NCBI GenBank assembly: GCA_900762245.1
Contig: CAAFFR010000077.1
Coordinates: 1-31,968, forward strand
Source of the DNA: an uncultured Oscillospiraceae bacterium
GTDB taxonomy: Bacteria; Bacillota_A; Clostridia; Oscillospirales; Oscillospiraceae
Reading direction: 5' to 3'
Length of the DNA: 31,968 bases
Part shown: in pieces, positions 1 through 7,920 of the stretch
How positions within the stretch are numbered: the first letter of the stretch is position 1
Layout of the letters: each line of letters starts with the position of its first letter
Notes under the pieces: model-generated
Databases searched by the model: none
Told to the model about the DNA's origin: nothing
The model's input: only the letters and a program-made list of their open reading frames with translations
Made by a program: the position numbers and the translations under genes

Positions 1-74
1 CAAATATTCCTCGTTCCATTTTTCCACGTTCCAGCATCTTATATCACCCAGAACTATTATAGCATACAAAATAG

Positions 75-102
75 AAAAAGCCCAGCTTTCGCTGGACTTT
101 TT
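75..102 (-). terminator. Rho-independent terminator of the first dockerin gene
   Basis: A 12-bp stem (75-86 with 91-102, loop of 4) that pairs fully on the minus strand with one G-U wobble. On that strand it ends in a run of five T followed by more T-rich sequence. It lies about 50 bases past the stop codon of the minus-strand gene that ends at 153. The plus-strand version has a C-A mismatch, which favours minus-strand use. Bases 1-74 hold nothing I can assign. Confidence 0.75.
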
Positions 103-112
103 CGACAGACTG

Positions 113-140
113 AAGCGGTGGATCTTTCGATCCACCGCTT
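113..140 (-). other. Perfect 12-bp hairpin just after the dockerin gene stop
   Basis: The stem AAGCGGTGGATC pairs perfectly with its complement across a 4-base loop, 13 bases after the stop codon. No T-run follows on the minus strand, so termination is more likely at the next hairpin (75-102). Almost the same stem sequence recurs in hairpins at 7762-7795 and 11935-11966, so it is a repeated 3'-end element of this locus. Confidence 0.6.
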
Positions 141-152
141 TCAGTTAAGGGA

Positions 153-3032
153 TTATTTCTGAACCTTCAGTTCAGTAATCAGCTTTGCTGCGTAACGCAG
201 GATACGGGTTGCGTCCATGGCATTGACACGTCCGTCACTGTTGACATCGGCTGCGATCAGGTCGATCTTATCTTCCTTAATCAGCTTTGCTGCGTAGCGG
301 AGGATACGGGTTGCATCCATGGCGTTGACCTTACCGTCGCCAGAGGCATCGCCCCAAAGGATTTCCTCGCCGGTTTCGGGGATAGCTTCGGTCTTGGTTT
401 CACCGCAGGCAGTGCAGGTAAAGGTCTTCACACCATCCTCAGTAGCGGTGGGTTCCTTGGTGACCTTGCCGTTATCCCACTTGTGGCCGATTGCGGGAAT
501 TTCTTCCTGAGCTACCAGAACCTCGTTACAGACAGAGCAGTGCTTGCCTTCGGTTTTGCCGGGCTCGGTGCAGGTGGGTTCCACCTTAGCATCGATGACC
601 TCCACATGGTTGCATTCCTGCTTATACTGGGTGATGACAAAGTCGGAGAAGCTGGTGACCACGAAGGAGACAAACAGCTTATCACCGTTTCCGGAGATGT
701 TATACTGAGCGGGACCGATTTCTTCACGGGTGCCGTCTGCATGGTAGTGCAGGATCACCAGGAATTCGGGATTGACGCCAGCGGGGACAGGCATTGTAAT
801 TCGGACGGGGACATCCAGGTTCTTGGCGTCCTCTACGTTATCCAGGGTCATGGAGAACTTGAAGGCCACGGAGTTGTCGAAGGCAGCAGCCAGAACATGC
901 TCTTCCTCAGGCTTGTCGATGACCAGCTTGATGTCCTCGTCGGCGGAGGCAGCGTTGTTCAGGTTTGCACCCACGACGCTGATCTCGTTTGCGTCCATGG
1001 CAACTTCGTTGCTGACGCTGACCTCAGCGGGGCCGCCAACCTGCTCTTCCAGAGTGGCGATCTGCTGCTGGACGGAATCTTCTGCCAGCAGGGAATCCTT
1101 CAGCTTCTGGGTATCCAGTTCCTGAACGGCTTCACGAACTTCCTCGTCGGTGAGGTTCTCAGAATCCTGCAGGATGTTGTTCAGCTGGCCGGACATATTT
1201 TCCACAACCTCAGTCAGGTTGTAAGCGGGGCTCAGCTCGGACCATTCGCCGTTGCAGACCTTGGTGATGTCGGAGCTGAGGGCGCGGACCTTGAAGTAGT
1301 AGTAGCCAACGCCGCATTCCATCATGACATCATCCCATACAGTGAGGATTTCGCTGGGATCATAGCCCCAGCTCCAGCTGTAGGTAGTAGGTTCTCCGTT
1401 TTCAGTTGCAGAGAAGAGAATCTGGAACTCCTGACCACCATAATAAGTCTTATCACCGTTGTAAGTAAAGTTTGCATGGGGCCAGTCCCAGCGCAGATTG
1501 GTGCAGGTGCCCAACTTTGCATCGGGCTTAACGTAAGTCCAGGTGGGAGAAGTGGCGGGATCACTGTCGCGGTACTGGGTGTAGTCGCCCTCGGCGGTAA
1601 CGGTGAAGTAGTAGGTGCCGCTTTCAGGATTGGACATGGCGAAGCTTTCGACGGACCGCCACTCGGGCAACTCTGTTGAACTGAACCTCCAGCTGTGGAA
1701 ATCGACCTGCGTATTGTCGTCTGCACGGTAGACCTTGATGATGGCATGACCCTGGGTGGGCTCTGCAGGCTTCCAGCTCATGGCACCGGGGAAGGCTTCG
1801 GTGGTATAGATGGGTTCCTGCTTTTCCTCATCCCAACCGGACCAAATATTATGGCGGGTACCCCATTCCAGATTGGTAGGGGTGGCCAGTTTGATCAGGC
1901 CTGCGGCATTGCGGATCTGCCAGAAGTGGTTCCAGTCATTGTGTTCGGTAATTTCAAAATCTGCCCAGTTAAGGCCGGTGACAGCTTCCTTGGGTTCGGT
2001 GAGGGTATCGCTTTGGACCACCAGAACGCCGTTACCGGAATACTTACCGGCATCGGCAATGGTCAGATGGGCGCTGCTCCAGTCGTAGACATTAAGGGAA
2101 ATACGCTGATTATTTACCAGCTCGCCGTTTATGGTTACAGGACAGGAAATATCCAAATAACCTTCCACAGTCAATACAGCACCGGAAGCGACTGTGACGG
2201 ATTCGCTGGCCATGATGATATTACAGTCAGTGGGCAGGGTTACGGACTCGTTGATAACCACATCCCCCTGGAAGGTCAGATTGTAGCGGACACGGGGATC
2301 GGTGTTGTTTTCAATCGCCGTAAGGACTGCTTTCAAGGAGGCCGTGTCTGTGACAGCCTTCATATAGGTGATCTGCGCATACTCCCGGGAGAAGGTAATC
2401 TTGTCCCGTCCGGAGAGGGTGGCACCGTCAGCAAGCCAGACACTCTCACAGCAATTGACGCTGCCGGTGATGTCCAGAGATTCGTAGACGCTGAGATTAA
2501 ACACATCTGCAGTACCGCCCACTTCCATACTCCGCACCATCATGGAGCTGCCGTCCTCCATAGTCAGGCTCACGCCTGCGGGGACAGTGACGGGGGCATC
2601 ATAAATTTCCACATGGAGCATGCTGGGAATGGTGAGATTTTCCAAAATCATCAGAGCCTCGGAAACATTGCAGTAAGCGTAAGTATCCATTTCATAGGTC
2701 TGGGAGCAAAGGATCTTCAGACCTTCAAAGTCAGAGAAGTACCAGTTGCCCCAGTCGTCCTGCCAGAGGGAGTCGGAAGCAGCCAGAGCAACGGGCTCTT
2801 CGATGACCTCGGCATCGGTGATGACTTCCGCAGTTTCCACTACGGCAGCTTCGGTTTCTTCCACCGCAGCTTCGGTGGCTTCTGTGGTTTCTGCAATTAC
2901 TTCCGCAGTCTCCGGGACAGTTTCGGCCACGGTTTCTGCGGGTTCGGTTTCCACTTCTGTTGCCAGCACGCCCATGGGCAGGCAGCTCAGCAGCATGGCA
3001 AGAACCAGCAGCATACTTAACGTACGTTTCAT
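153..3032 (-). CDS. Secreted dockerin-bearing protein with Fn3-like region
   Basis: A 959-residue secreted protein. I chose the ATG at 3032 because GGAGGA lies just upstream and it opens a clear signal peptide (MKRTLSMLLVLAMLLSCLPMG). Reading the frame further upstream would run into the promoter. Residues about 25-75 are a Thr/Glu/Val-rich linker. Next come a beta-rich region of about 300 residues with no family I recognise and Fn3-like modules (about 390-600). A helical stretch and another beta domain follow. A Cys-rich module with CSVC and CTAC pairs occupies about 806-890, and a dockerin pair occupies 893-959 (two GDxxxDGxVNxxDA-type calcium loops). The gene is a close paralogue of the broken gene at 7921-10981. 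The dockerin implies docking to a cohesin, and the only candidate in view is the protein encoded at 11988-12683. No catalytic motif is visible, so the role is structural or binding by inference. Confidence 0.85.
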   Translation of the reverse strand: MKRTLSMLLVLAMLLSCLPMGVLATEVETEPAETVAETVPETAEVIAETTEATEAAVEETEAAVVETAEVITDAEVIEEPVALAASDSLWQDDWGNWYFSDFEGLKILCSQTYEMDTYAYCNVSEALMILENLTIPSMLHVEIYDAPVTVPAGVSLTMEDGSSMMVRSMEVGGTADVFNLSVYESLDITGSVNCCESVWLADGATLSGRDKITFSREYAQITYMKAVTDTASLKAVLTAIENNTDPRVRYNLTFQGDVVINESVTLPTDCNIIMASESVTVASGAVLTVEGYLDISCPVTINGELVNNQRISLNVYDWSSAHLTIADAGKYSGNGVLVVQSDTLTEPKEAVTGLNWADFEITEHNDWNHFWQIRNAAGLIKLATPTNLEWGTRHNIWSGWDEEKQEPIYTTEAFPGAMSWKPAEPTQGHAIIKVYRADDNTQVDFHSWRFSSTELPEWRSVESFAMSNPESGTYYFTVTAEGDYTQYRDSDPATSPTWTYVKPDAKLGTCTNLRWDWPHANFTYNGDKTYYGGQEFQILFSATENGEPTTYSWSWGYDPSEILTVWDDVMMECGVGYYYFKVRALSSDITKVCNGEWSELSPAYNLTEVVENMSGQLNNILQDSENLTDEEVREAVQELDTQKLKDSLLAEDSVQQQIATLEEQVGGPAEVSVSNEVAMDANEISVVGANLNNAASADEDIKLVIDKPEEEHVLAAAFDNSVAFKFSMTLDNVEDAKNLDVPVRITMPVPAGVNPEFLVILHYHADGTREEIGPAQYNISGNGDKLFVSFVVTSFSDFVITQYKQECNHVEVIDAKVEPTCTEPGKTEGKHCSVCNEVLVAQEEIPAIGHKWDNGKVTKEPTATEDGVKTFTCTACGETKTEAIPETGEEILWGDASGDGKVNAMDATRILRYAAKLIKEDKIDLIAADVNSDGRVNAMDATRILRYAAKLITELKVQK

Positions 3033-3094
3033 AAAGGGTCCTCCTTTGTTTTGCATATACTCCCAGAAATTTTGCGTTTTTGAGTATAATGAAA

Positions 3095-3123
3095 ATTTTA
3101 CCATAGTTACCCATAAAAAGCAA
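3095..3123 (-). promoter_or_regulatory. Sigma-A-type promoter of the first dockerin gene
   Basis: On the minus strand, -35 TTGCTT (3118-3123), a 17-bp spacer ending TATGG, and -10 TAAAAT (3095-3100). The TRTG element just before -10 is typical of Gram-positive extended -10 promoters. It lies about 60 bases upstream of the ATG at 3032. The same layout recurs at five other genes in this window. Confidence 0.6.
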
Positions 3124-3170
3124 CCGCTTTGTGAATAAAATTTGAACAGAATTTTACTCGACCGCGTAAG

Positions 3171-3311
3171 CCTTCCCCTCTGGGGAAGGTGGCTCGCCGC
3201 AGGCGAGACGGATGAGGGCAGTACAGATTCGCCCAAATGCAATGAGTATCGGCGCATCGGTACTGCACCTCACCCACCGCTTACGCGGTCCCCCCTCCCC
3301 AAAGGGGAGGG
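3171..3311 (+). repeat. 141-bp structured intergenic repeat, copy 1
   Basis: The element begins and ends with self-complementary segments (CCTTCCCC..GGGGAAGG at 3171-3189 and CCCTCCCC..GGGGAGGG at 3293-3311). Inside are further inverted repeats (CTCGCC/GGCGAG, GCAGTAC/GTACTGC). A second copy of the same length and closely similar sequence lies inverted at 30618-30758. It sits between the two divergent promoters of this gap. It has no coding capacity and looks MITE- or REP-like. Confidence 0.8.
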
Positions 3312-3350
3312 TATTGCGGTTGATCCTCCCTACAATCCTGTTGGTTTCTC

Positions 3351-3379
3351 TGGACTTTTCCTTGCATTTGTGGTACGAT
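3351..3379 (+). promoter_or_regulatory. Promoter of the transglutaminase/LRR/CAP dockerin gene
   Basis: TGGACT (3351-3356), a 17-bp spacer ending TGTGG, then TACGAT (3374-3379). Four of six -35 bases match TTGACA and the TRTG extension is present. A TATGAT at 3380 is an alternative -10 but has no matching -35. The start codon at 3423 is about 37 bases from the likely transcription start. Confidence 0.5.
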
Positions 3380-3422
3380 TATGATAGGAATTTATACCCA
3401 ACCCAAGAAAGGAGTTCTTTCT

Positions 3423-6400
3423 ATGAAACGACTGCTGAGTTTGCTTCTGGTCCTTGCCATGGTGGCCTCTTATCTGCCGGTGACGGCAGGAGCAGAGGAG
3501 CCTGTGCCCGTGGAGACCGGGGCAGAAATCATCGAAACGACTGTGCCTGCGCAGACGGAACCCGTGGAAACCACGGAGGAAGTGATCCCGGAAACTTCCG
3601 TGGAAACGGTTCCCGCTTTCACCGCGCCCCAATGGGAGCTTCCGGTGATCCCGGATAAGGCTATGGAGCTGCCCTCCGCCACGACCAACGGCTACAGCTT
3701 CGCCACCTTTGGCCGGGATGCCAACGGCAACCCCAGTCTGACCCCCGGAAACCACGAAAAGTGGATCGACCGGGTAGACATGGAGGCCTACACCACCAGC
3801 CTCTACAATTGGCTGGAGGAAAACTCCGACAATGATGGCAGCGACGATGCCCTCATCGATGTGACCCAGGGCGACGAGTACCTGTACACCGACAGCGGCA
3901 CAAACGCAGTGTTGGCTGAGGGCTATGTCCATTACCTCACCATGATCGGCGGCGAGATCCGGCTGGATCTTCCCTATGATGTAGATGACGAAACCTTCTC
4001 CGATGCCTTCTACGATGCGGTTTACAGCGTTATGGACGAAAATCTGAAGCGGGTCTCCATTGATGTCTGCGCCGTATTCGATGCCTTTGACCGGGACCAT
4101 CCGGAGGTCTTCTGGCTGGAGGGCCGGTCTGTCCGCACCTCCTTCAGCTATTACTATCCCGAATACAACGGCACTTCCTGGGTCTTTGACTACGAGCAGG
4201 ATTTCCTGCTGGATCTGAACATTCAGGATCATGTCTATGGCGAATCCGTAGACATCCGGTCCGAGGCTTATCCGTCCCCTTCCGCCATCCGCAGCGGCAT
4301 CACCAAGCGGGACAATGCCGTGAATGCCATTCTGGCCCAGATCCCTGCCAACACCAATGCCGAGGGTAAGGTGGCTTTCTTCAACGACTGGCTCACCAAG
4401 CACAACGGCTACAATACCAGCGACGACCTTTATGCCATCGGATACGACTGCCGGGAATGTCTCAGCGCCCTGACCGGCACTGTGGGTACCAACGGTCCCG
4501 TCTGCGAGGGCTACGCCCGGGCCTTTAAGGTGCTGTGCGATGCTGTGAACATCCCCTGCGTTCTGGTCAACGGCGATGCCAACAACGGCAGCGGCACCGA
4601 GCCTCATATGTGGAATTACGTCAACATTCTGGGTTCCTGGTACGGCGTGGACGTAACCTGGAACGATCCCGGCTCCGGCAGCAGCGCCGTTTCCGGCTAT
4701 GAGTGTGAAGACTATCTGCTGGCAGGTGCCAACACTGTAGTAGGCGGCATGGCCTTCTCCCAGTCCCATCCCGTGGCCAATGTGGTCACCGACGGCGGCG
4801 TTGCCTTCACCAACGGCCCCAAGCTGTCCGAGAAGGACTACTGCGTCCATAGCTTCGGTGCGCCTGCTTTCCGGTTTGAGAATGACATCTTCTATGCCGA
4901 TTTCATCTGTTCCAAGTGCGGCAGCAAGGAAACCGTGCCCGGTGTGATCACCAGCGAAAACCGCACCGATGCTACCGCCACCAAGGATGGCTCCATCGTT
5001 TATACCGTGACTTTCACAAGTCCTGATGGCAAGGAATATACCCATACCCACACCGTGGTCCTCCCCGCCACCGGCGAGCAGGAGGGCTACATCGACAACG
5101 GCACCCTGGGAGAAAATCTCACTTGGACGCTGGATATGGAAAGCGGCGTGCTGACCATCTCCGGCACCGGCTTCATGGACAACAAGGACAGCGCCATTGA
5201 CAAGCCCTGGTACGAATATCAGGAGCAGATCACCAAGGTGGTGATCGAGGAAGGTGTCACCTCCATCGGCGAAAACATGTTTGCCCTGATGCCCAACCTC
5301 ACCGAGGTCCAGCTGCCCAAGACCCTGCGGATCATCAAGGCAGGCGCCTTTGAAATGTCCGAAAAGCTGAACGCCATCGACTTAAGCTATGTGGAGCGTG
5401 TGGAAGCTGCGGCTTTCCACGGCTGCACCGGCCTGACGGAGGTCACCATCCCCGACGGCATCGTGCTGGAAGGCTATGATAACATGGGCGTGTTCTCCGG
5501 CTGCACCGGCATCCAGAAGGTCACCGTGGGCAATTTTACCGGCGGCTACTACCTGTTCAGCGGCTGTACTTCCCTGACCGATGTGACCCTGAAGGAGGGC
5601 ATGGCAGCACTGGGCGGCCACATGTTTGACGGCTGCACCGCCCTGAAGACCGTCAACATTCCCGCCGGAGCGGACATCGGCGGCGGCGCTTTCGCAAACT
5701 GCACCGCTTTGACCAATGTCACCTTCACCCGGGAGATCGGCACCGTAGGCGAGCATGCCTTCAAGGGCTGCATCGACCTCACCAGCTTCACCTTCCCTCA
5801 GGTGGAGGCATTGAGCGGCTCTATCTTCTTCCTGTGCGATCATCTGAGCACCATCTATTTCAAGGGCAGCGCCCCCACCTTTGACCGCCATACCTTAAAT
5901 AATATCAAGGTCACCATCTACTACCCCTCCGGGGACAGCAGCTGGAATGACAAGATCAATGGCCACTTCGGTGCCAATATCGACACTTGGGTGCCCTATA
6001 ATGTTACCCATACCTACCAGAACAATCTGGATACCACCTGTGATGACTGCGGTTATGTAAGAGAAGTCGCCCAGACTGTAAAGACCTTCTCTGTCAGCGG
6101 TGACCTGTCTGTGGCTGCCCTTTCTCAGGATGACATCTCTCAGAAATACGCCACCGTCACCACACCTACCAAGATTTTCGACCAGCAGCCCTCCGTAACG
6201 GCTCCCTACGCCACCGGTAAGCTGAGCCAGTCTCTGCTGAACAGCGGTCTGACCCTGCTGAATTACTTCCGCTATGTTACCAAGCTGCCTTCCGTACAGC
6301 TGGACGAGACGCTGACCAGCAATGCCCAGCACGGTGCCGTCCTGCTGGCTGCCATTGATGAGCTGACCCATTATCCCAGCAAGCCTGCGGATATGGAGGA

Positions 6401-7751
6401 TGCCTTCTATAAGATTGGCGCAGCTTCCACTTCCTCCAGTAACATCTCCTGGAATATGGGCTATTCCGCAGCGGATTCCCTCTACGTCAGCCTGATGGGC
6501 TGCCTCCACGATTCCGGCACCACCAACATCAGCACCCTGGGCCACCGCCGGTGGCTGCTGAATCCTACCTTGCTGAATGTGGGCTTCGGCTATGCCCAGG
6601 CAGTAAATGGCAGCAACTATTCCACCACTCAGGTCTTTGACCGCAGCGGCCGGGCTGTGGACTATGACTTCATTTCCTTCCCCGCTTCCGGCAACTTCCC
6701 GAAGAACCTGTTCAAGAACACCGTTCCCTGGTCCGTCACCCTGAATCCCCAGCGGTTTGAGGCCCCCAATGTCAACCAGCTCACCGTGACCATCACCCGT
6801 CAGTCTGACGGCAAGGTCTGGACCCTGGATTCTTCCACCGGTGCCCCTGTCAACAACACCCAGGCCTGCCTGGGCGTGAATACCCAGGGCTACGGCGTGT
6901 CCAACTGCATCATCTTTACCCCCGGTGCCAACAGCCTGACCTCCTGCGACGGCATTTTCACCGTGGAAATCACCGGTCTGAAGACCCGGGACGGCAAGGA
7001 TGCCCGGCTGCTGTACGAGGTAAACTTCTTTGACACCAAGGAAGTCGATAAGCCCCATACCCACGAGTATACCAAGGCAGTCACTGCCCCCACATGCACC
7101 GAGAAGGGCTACACCACCTATACCTGCACCTGCGGTGACAGCTATGTGGATGACTACACCGACGCACTGGGCCACACCGAGGTTGTGGATGCCAAGGTGG
7201 AACCCACCTGCACCGAATCCGGTCTGACCGAAGGCAAGCACTGCTCTGTCTGTAACACTGTTCTGGTGAAGCAGGAAGCCGTTCCCGCCAAGGGCCACAC
7301 CGAAGTCATCGATCCCAAGGTGGAACCCACCTGCACCGAAAAGGGCAAGACCGCAGGCAAGCACTGCTCTGTCTGTAACGAGGTTCTGGTAGCTCAGGAA
7401 GAAATTCCCGCTACCAATCATAAGTGGGACAATGGCAAGGTCACCAAGGAACCCACTGCTACTGAGGATGGTGCGAAGACCTATACCTGTGCGAATTGCG
7501 GTGAGACCAAGACCGAAGTTATCCCCGCAACCGGCGAGGAAATCATTTGGGGTGATGCCTCCGGCGATGGTAAGGTCAACGCTATGGATGCAACCCGTAT
7601 CCTCCGTTACGCAGCAAAGCTGATTACGGAAGACAAGATTGACCTGATCGCTGCCGATGTCAACAGCGATGGTCGTGTCAATGCCATGGATGCCACCCGC
7701 ATCCTGCGCTATGCAGCAAAGCTGATTACCGAACTGAAAGTCCAGAAGTAA
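3423..7751 (+). CDS. Secreted transglutaminase-like/LRR/CAP protein with dockerin pair
   Basis: A 1442-residue multidomain exoprotein. The ATG at 3423 is set by AAAGGAG eight bases upstream and by the signal peptide that follows. A Thr/Glu/Pro linker runs to about residue 75. The transglutaminase-like core has the full triad: Cys361 (in VCEGYARAF), His395 (in HMWNYV) and Asp410 (in GVDVTWND). BspA-type leucine-rich repeats span about 600-830. A CAP/SCP domain spans about 936-1100 with the GHRRW signature at 1040-1044. Cys-rich repeats containing CSVC pairs follow (about 1213-1370), then a dockerin pair (1376-1442). By family, the first domain could crosslink or cleave peptides, the LRRs bind partners, and bacterial CAP domains have varied, often unknown roles. 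The dockerin implies retention on a cohesin. Its last 150 residues are almost the same as those of the 153-3032 protein. Confidence 0.9.
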   Translation: MKRLLSLLLVLAMVASYLPVTAGAEEPVPVETGAEIIETTVPAQTEPVETTEEVIPETSVETVPAFTAPQWELPVIPDKAMELPSATTNGYSFATFGRDANGNPSLTPGNHEKWIDRVDMEAYTTSLYNWLEENSDNDGSDDALIDVTQGDEYLYTDSGTNAVLAEGYVHYLTMIGGEIRLDLPYDVDDETFSDAFYDAVYSVMDENLKRVSIDVCAVFDAFDRDHPEVFWLEGRSVRTSFSYYYPEYNGTSWVFDYEQDFLLDLNIQDHVYGESVDIRSEAYPSPSAIRSGITKRDNAVNAILAQIPANTNAEGKVAFFNDWLTKHNGYNTSDDLYAIGYDCRECLSALTGTVGTNGPVCEGYARAFKVLCDAVNIPCVLVNGDANNGSGTEPHMWNYVNILGSWYGVDVTWNDPGSGSSAVSGYECEDYLLAGANTVVGGMAFSQSHPVANVVTDGGVAFTNGPKLSEKDYCVHSFGAPAFRFENDIFYADFICSKCGSKETVPGVITSENRTDATATKDGSIVYTVTFTSPDGKEYTHTHTVVLPATGEQEGYIDNGTLGENLTWTLDMESGVLTISGTGFMDNKDSAIDKPWYEYQEQITKVVIEEGVTSIGENMFALMPNLTEVQLPKTLRIIKAGAFEMSEKLNAIDLSYVERVEAAAFHGCTGLTEVTIPDGIVLEGYDNMGVFSGCTGIQKVTVGNFTGGYYLFSGCTSLTDVTLKEGMAALGGHMFDGCTALKTVNIPAGADIGGGAFANCTALTNVTFTREIGTVGEHAFKGCIDLTSFTFPQVEALSGSIFFLCDHLSTIYFKGSAPTFDRHTLNNIKVTIYYPSGDSSWNDKINGHFGANIDTWVPYNVTHTYQNNLDTTCDDCGYVREVAQTVKTFSVSGDLSVAALSQDDISQKYATVTTPTKIFDQQPSVTAPYATGKLSQSLLNSGLTLLNYFRYVTKLPSVQLDETLTSNAQHGAVLLAAIDELTHYPSKPADMEDAFYKIGAASTSSSNISWNMGYSAADSLYVSLMGCLHDSGTTNISTLGHRRWLLNPTLLNVGFGYAQAVNGSNYSTTQVFDRSGRAVDYDFISFPASGNFPKNLFKNTVPWSVTLNPQRFEAPNVNQLTVTITRQSDGKVWTLDSSTGAPVNNTQACLGVNTQGYGVSNCIIFTPGANSLTSCDGIFTVEITGLKTRDGKDARLLYEVNFFDTKEVDKPHTHEYTKAVTAPTCTEKGYTTYTCTCGDSYVDDYTDALGHTEVVDAKVEPTCTESGLTEGKHCSVCNTVLVKQEAVPAKGHTEVIDPKVEPTCTEKGKTAGKHCSVCNEVLVAQEEIPATNHKWDNGKVTKEPTATEDGAKTYTCANCGETKTEVIPATGEEIIWGDASGDGKVNAMDATRILRYAAKLITEDKIDLIAADVNSDGRVNAMDATRILRYAAKLITELKVQK

Positions 7752-7761
7752 CCCAATAACC

Positions 7762-7795
7762 AAAAGCGGTGGATCTAAAAAGCTCCACCGCTTTT
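7762..7795 (+). terminator. Terminator of the transglutaminase/LRR/CAP gene
   Basis: A 12-bp stem (AAAAGCGGTGGA with TCCACCGCTTTT) closes a 10-base loop 10 bases after the stop codon and ends in TTTT, with more T after CAA. The stem sequence is shared with hairpins at 113-140 and 11935-11966. Confidence 0.75.
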
Positions 7796-7861
7796 CAATT
7801 TTACACAGTTTTTCAATGCAGAGCTCTGTGAACAATCACGCTATATAACACAGGATTCTGG

Positions 7862-7890
7862 TAGACTTCCCCCAAAAAATATGATAAAAT
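7862..7890 (+). promoter_or_regulatory. Promoter of the broken dockerin gene
   Basis: TAGACT (7862-7867), a 17-bp spacer ending TATGA (TRTG element), and TAAAAT (7885-7890). AGGAGG at 7910-7915 and ATG at 7921 follow. The promoter and ribosome site look intact although the reading frame is broken. Confidence 0.45.
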
Positions 7891-7920
7891 TAAATGTCAT
7901 TTCATTACGAGGAGGCACCT

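Noticed and set aside
3033..3257. Longer N-terminus for the 153-3032 gene
   Set aside because: The added codons come from the promoter and the 141-bp repeat, and the signal peptide only starts at 3032.
3330..5051. A 573-codon minus-strand frame opposite the transglutaminase gene
   Set aside because: It is antisense to the region encoding the intact triad and shows no signal, motif or ribosome site of its own.
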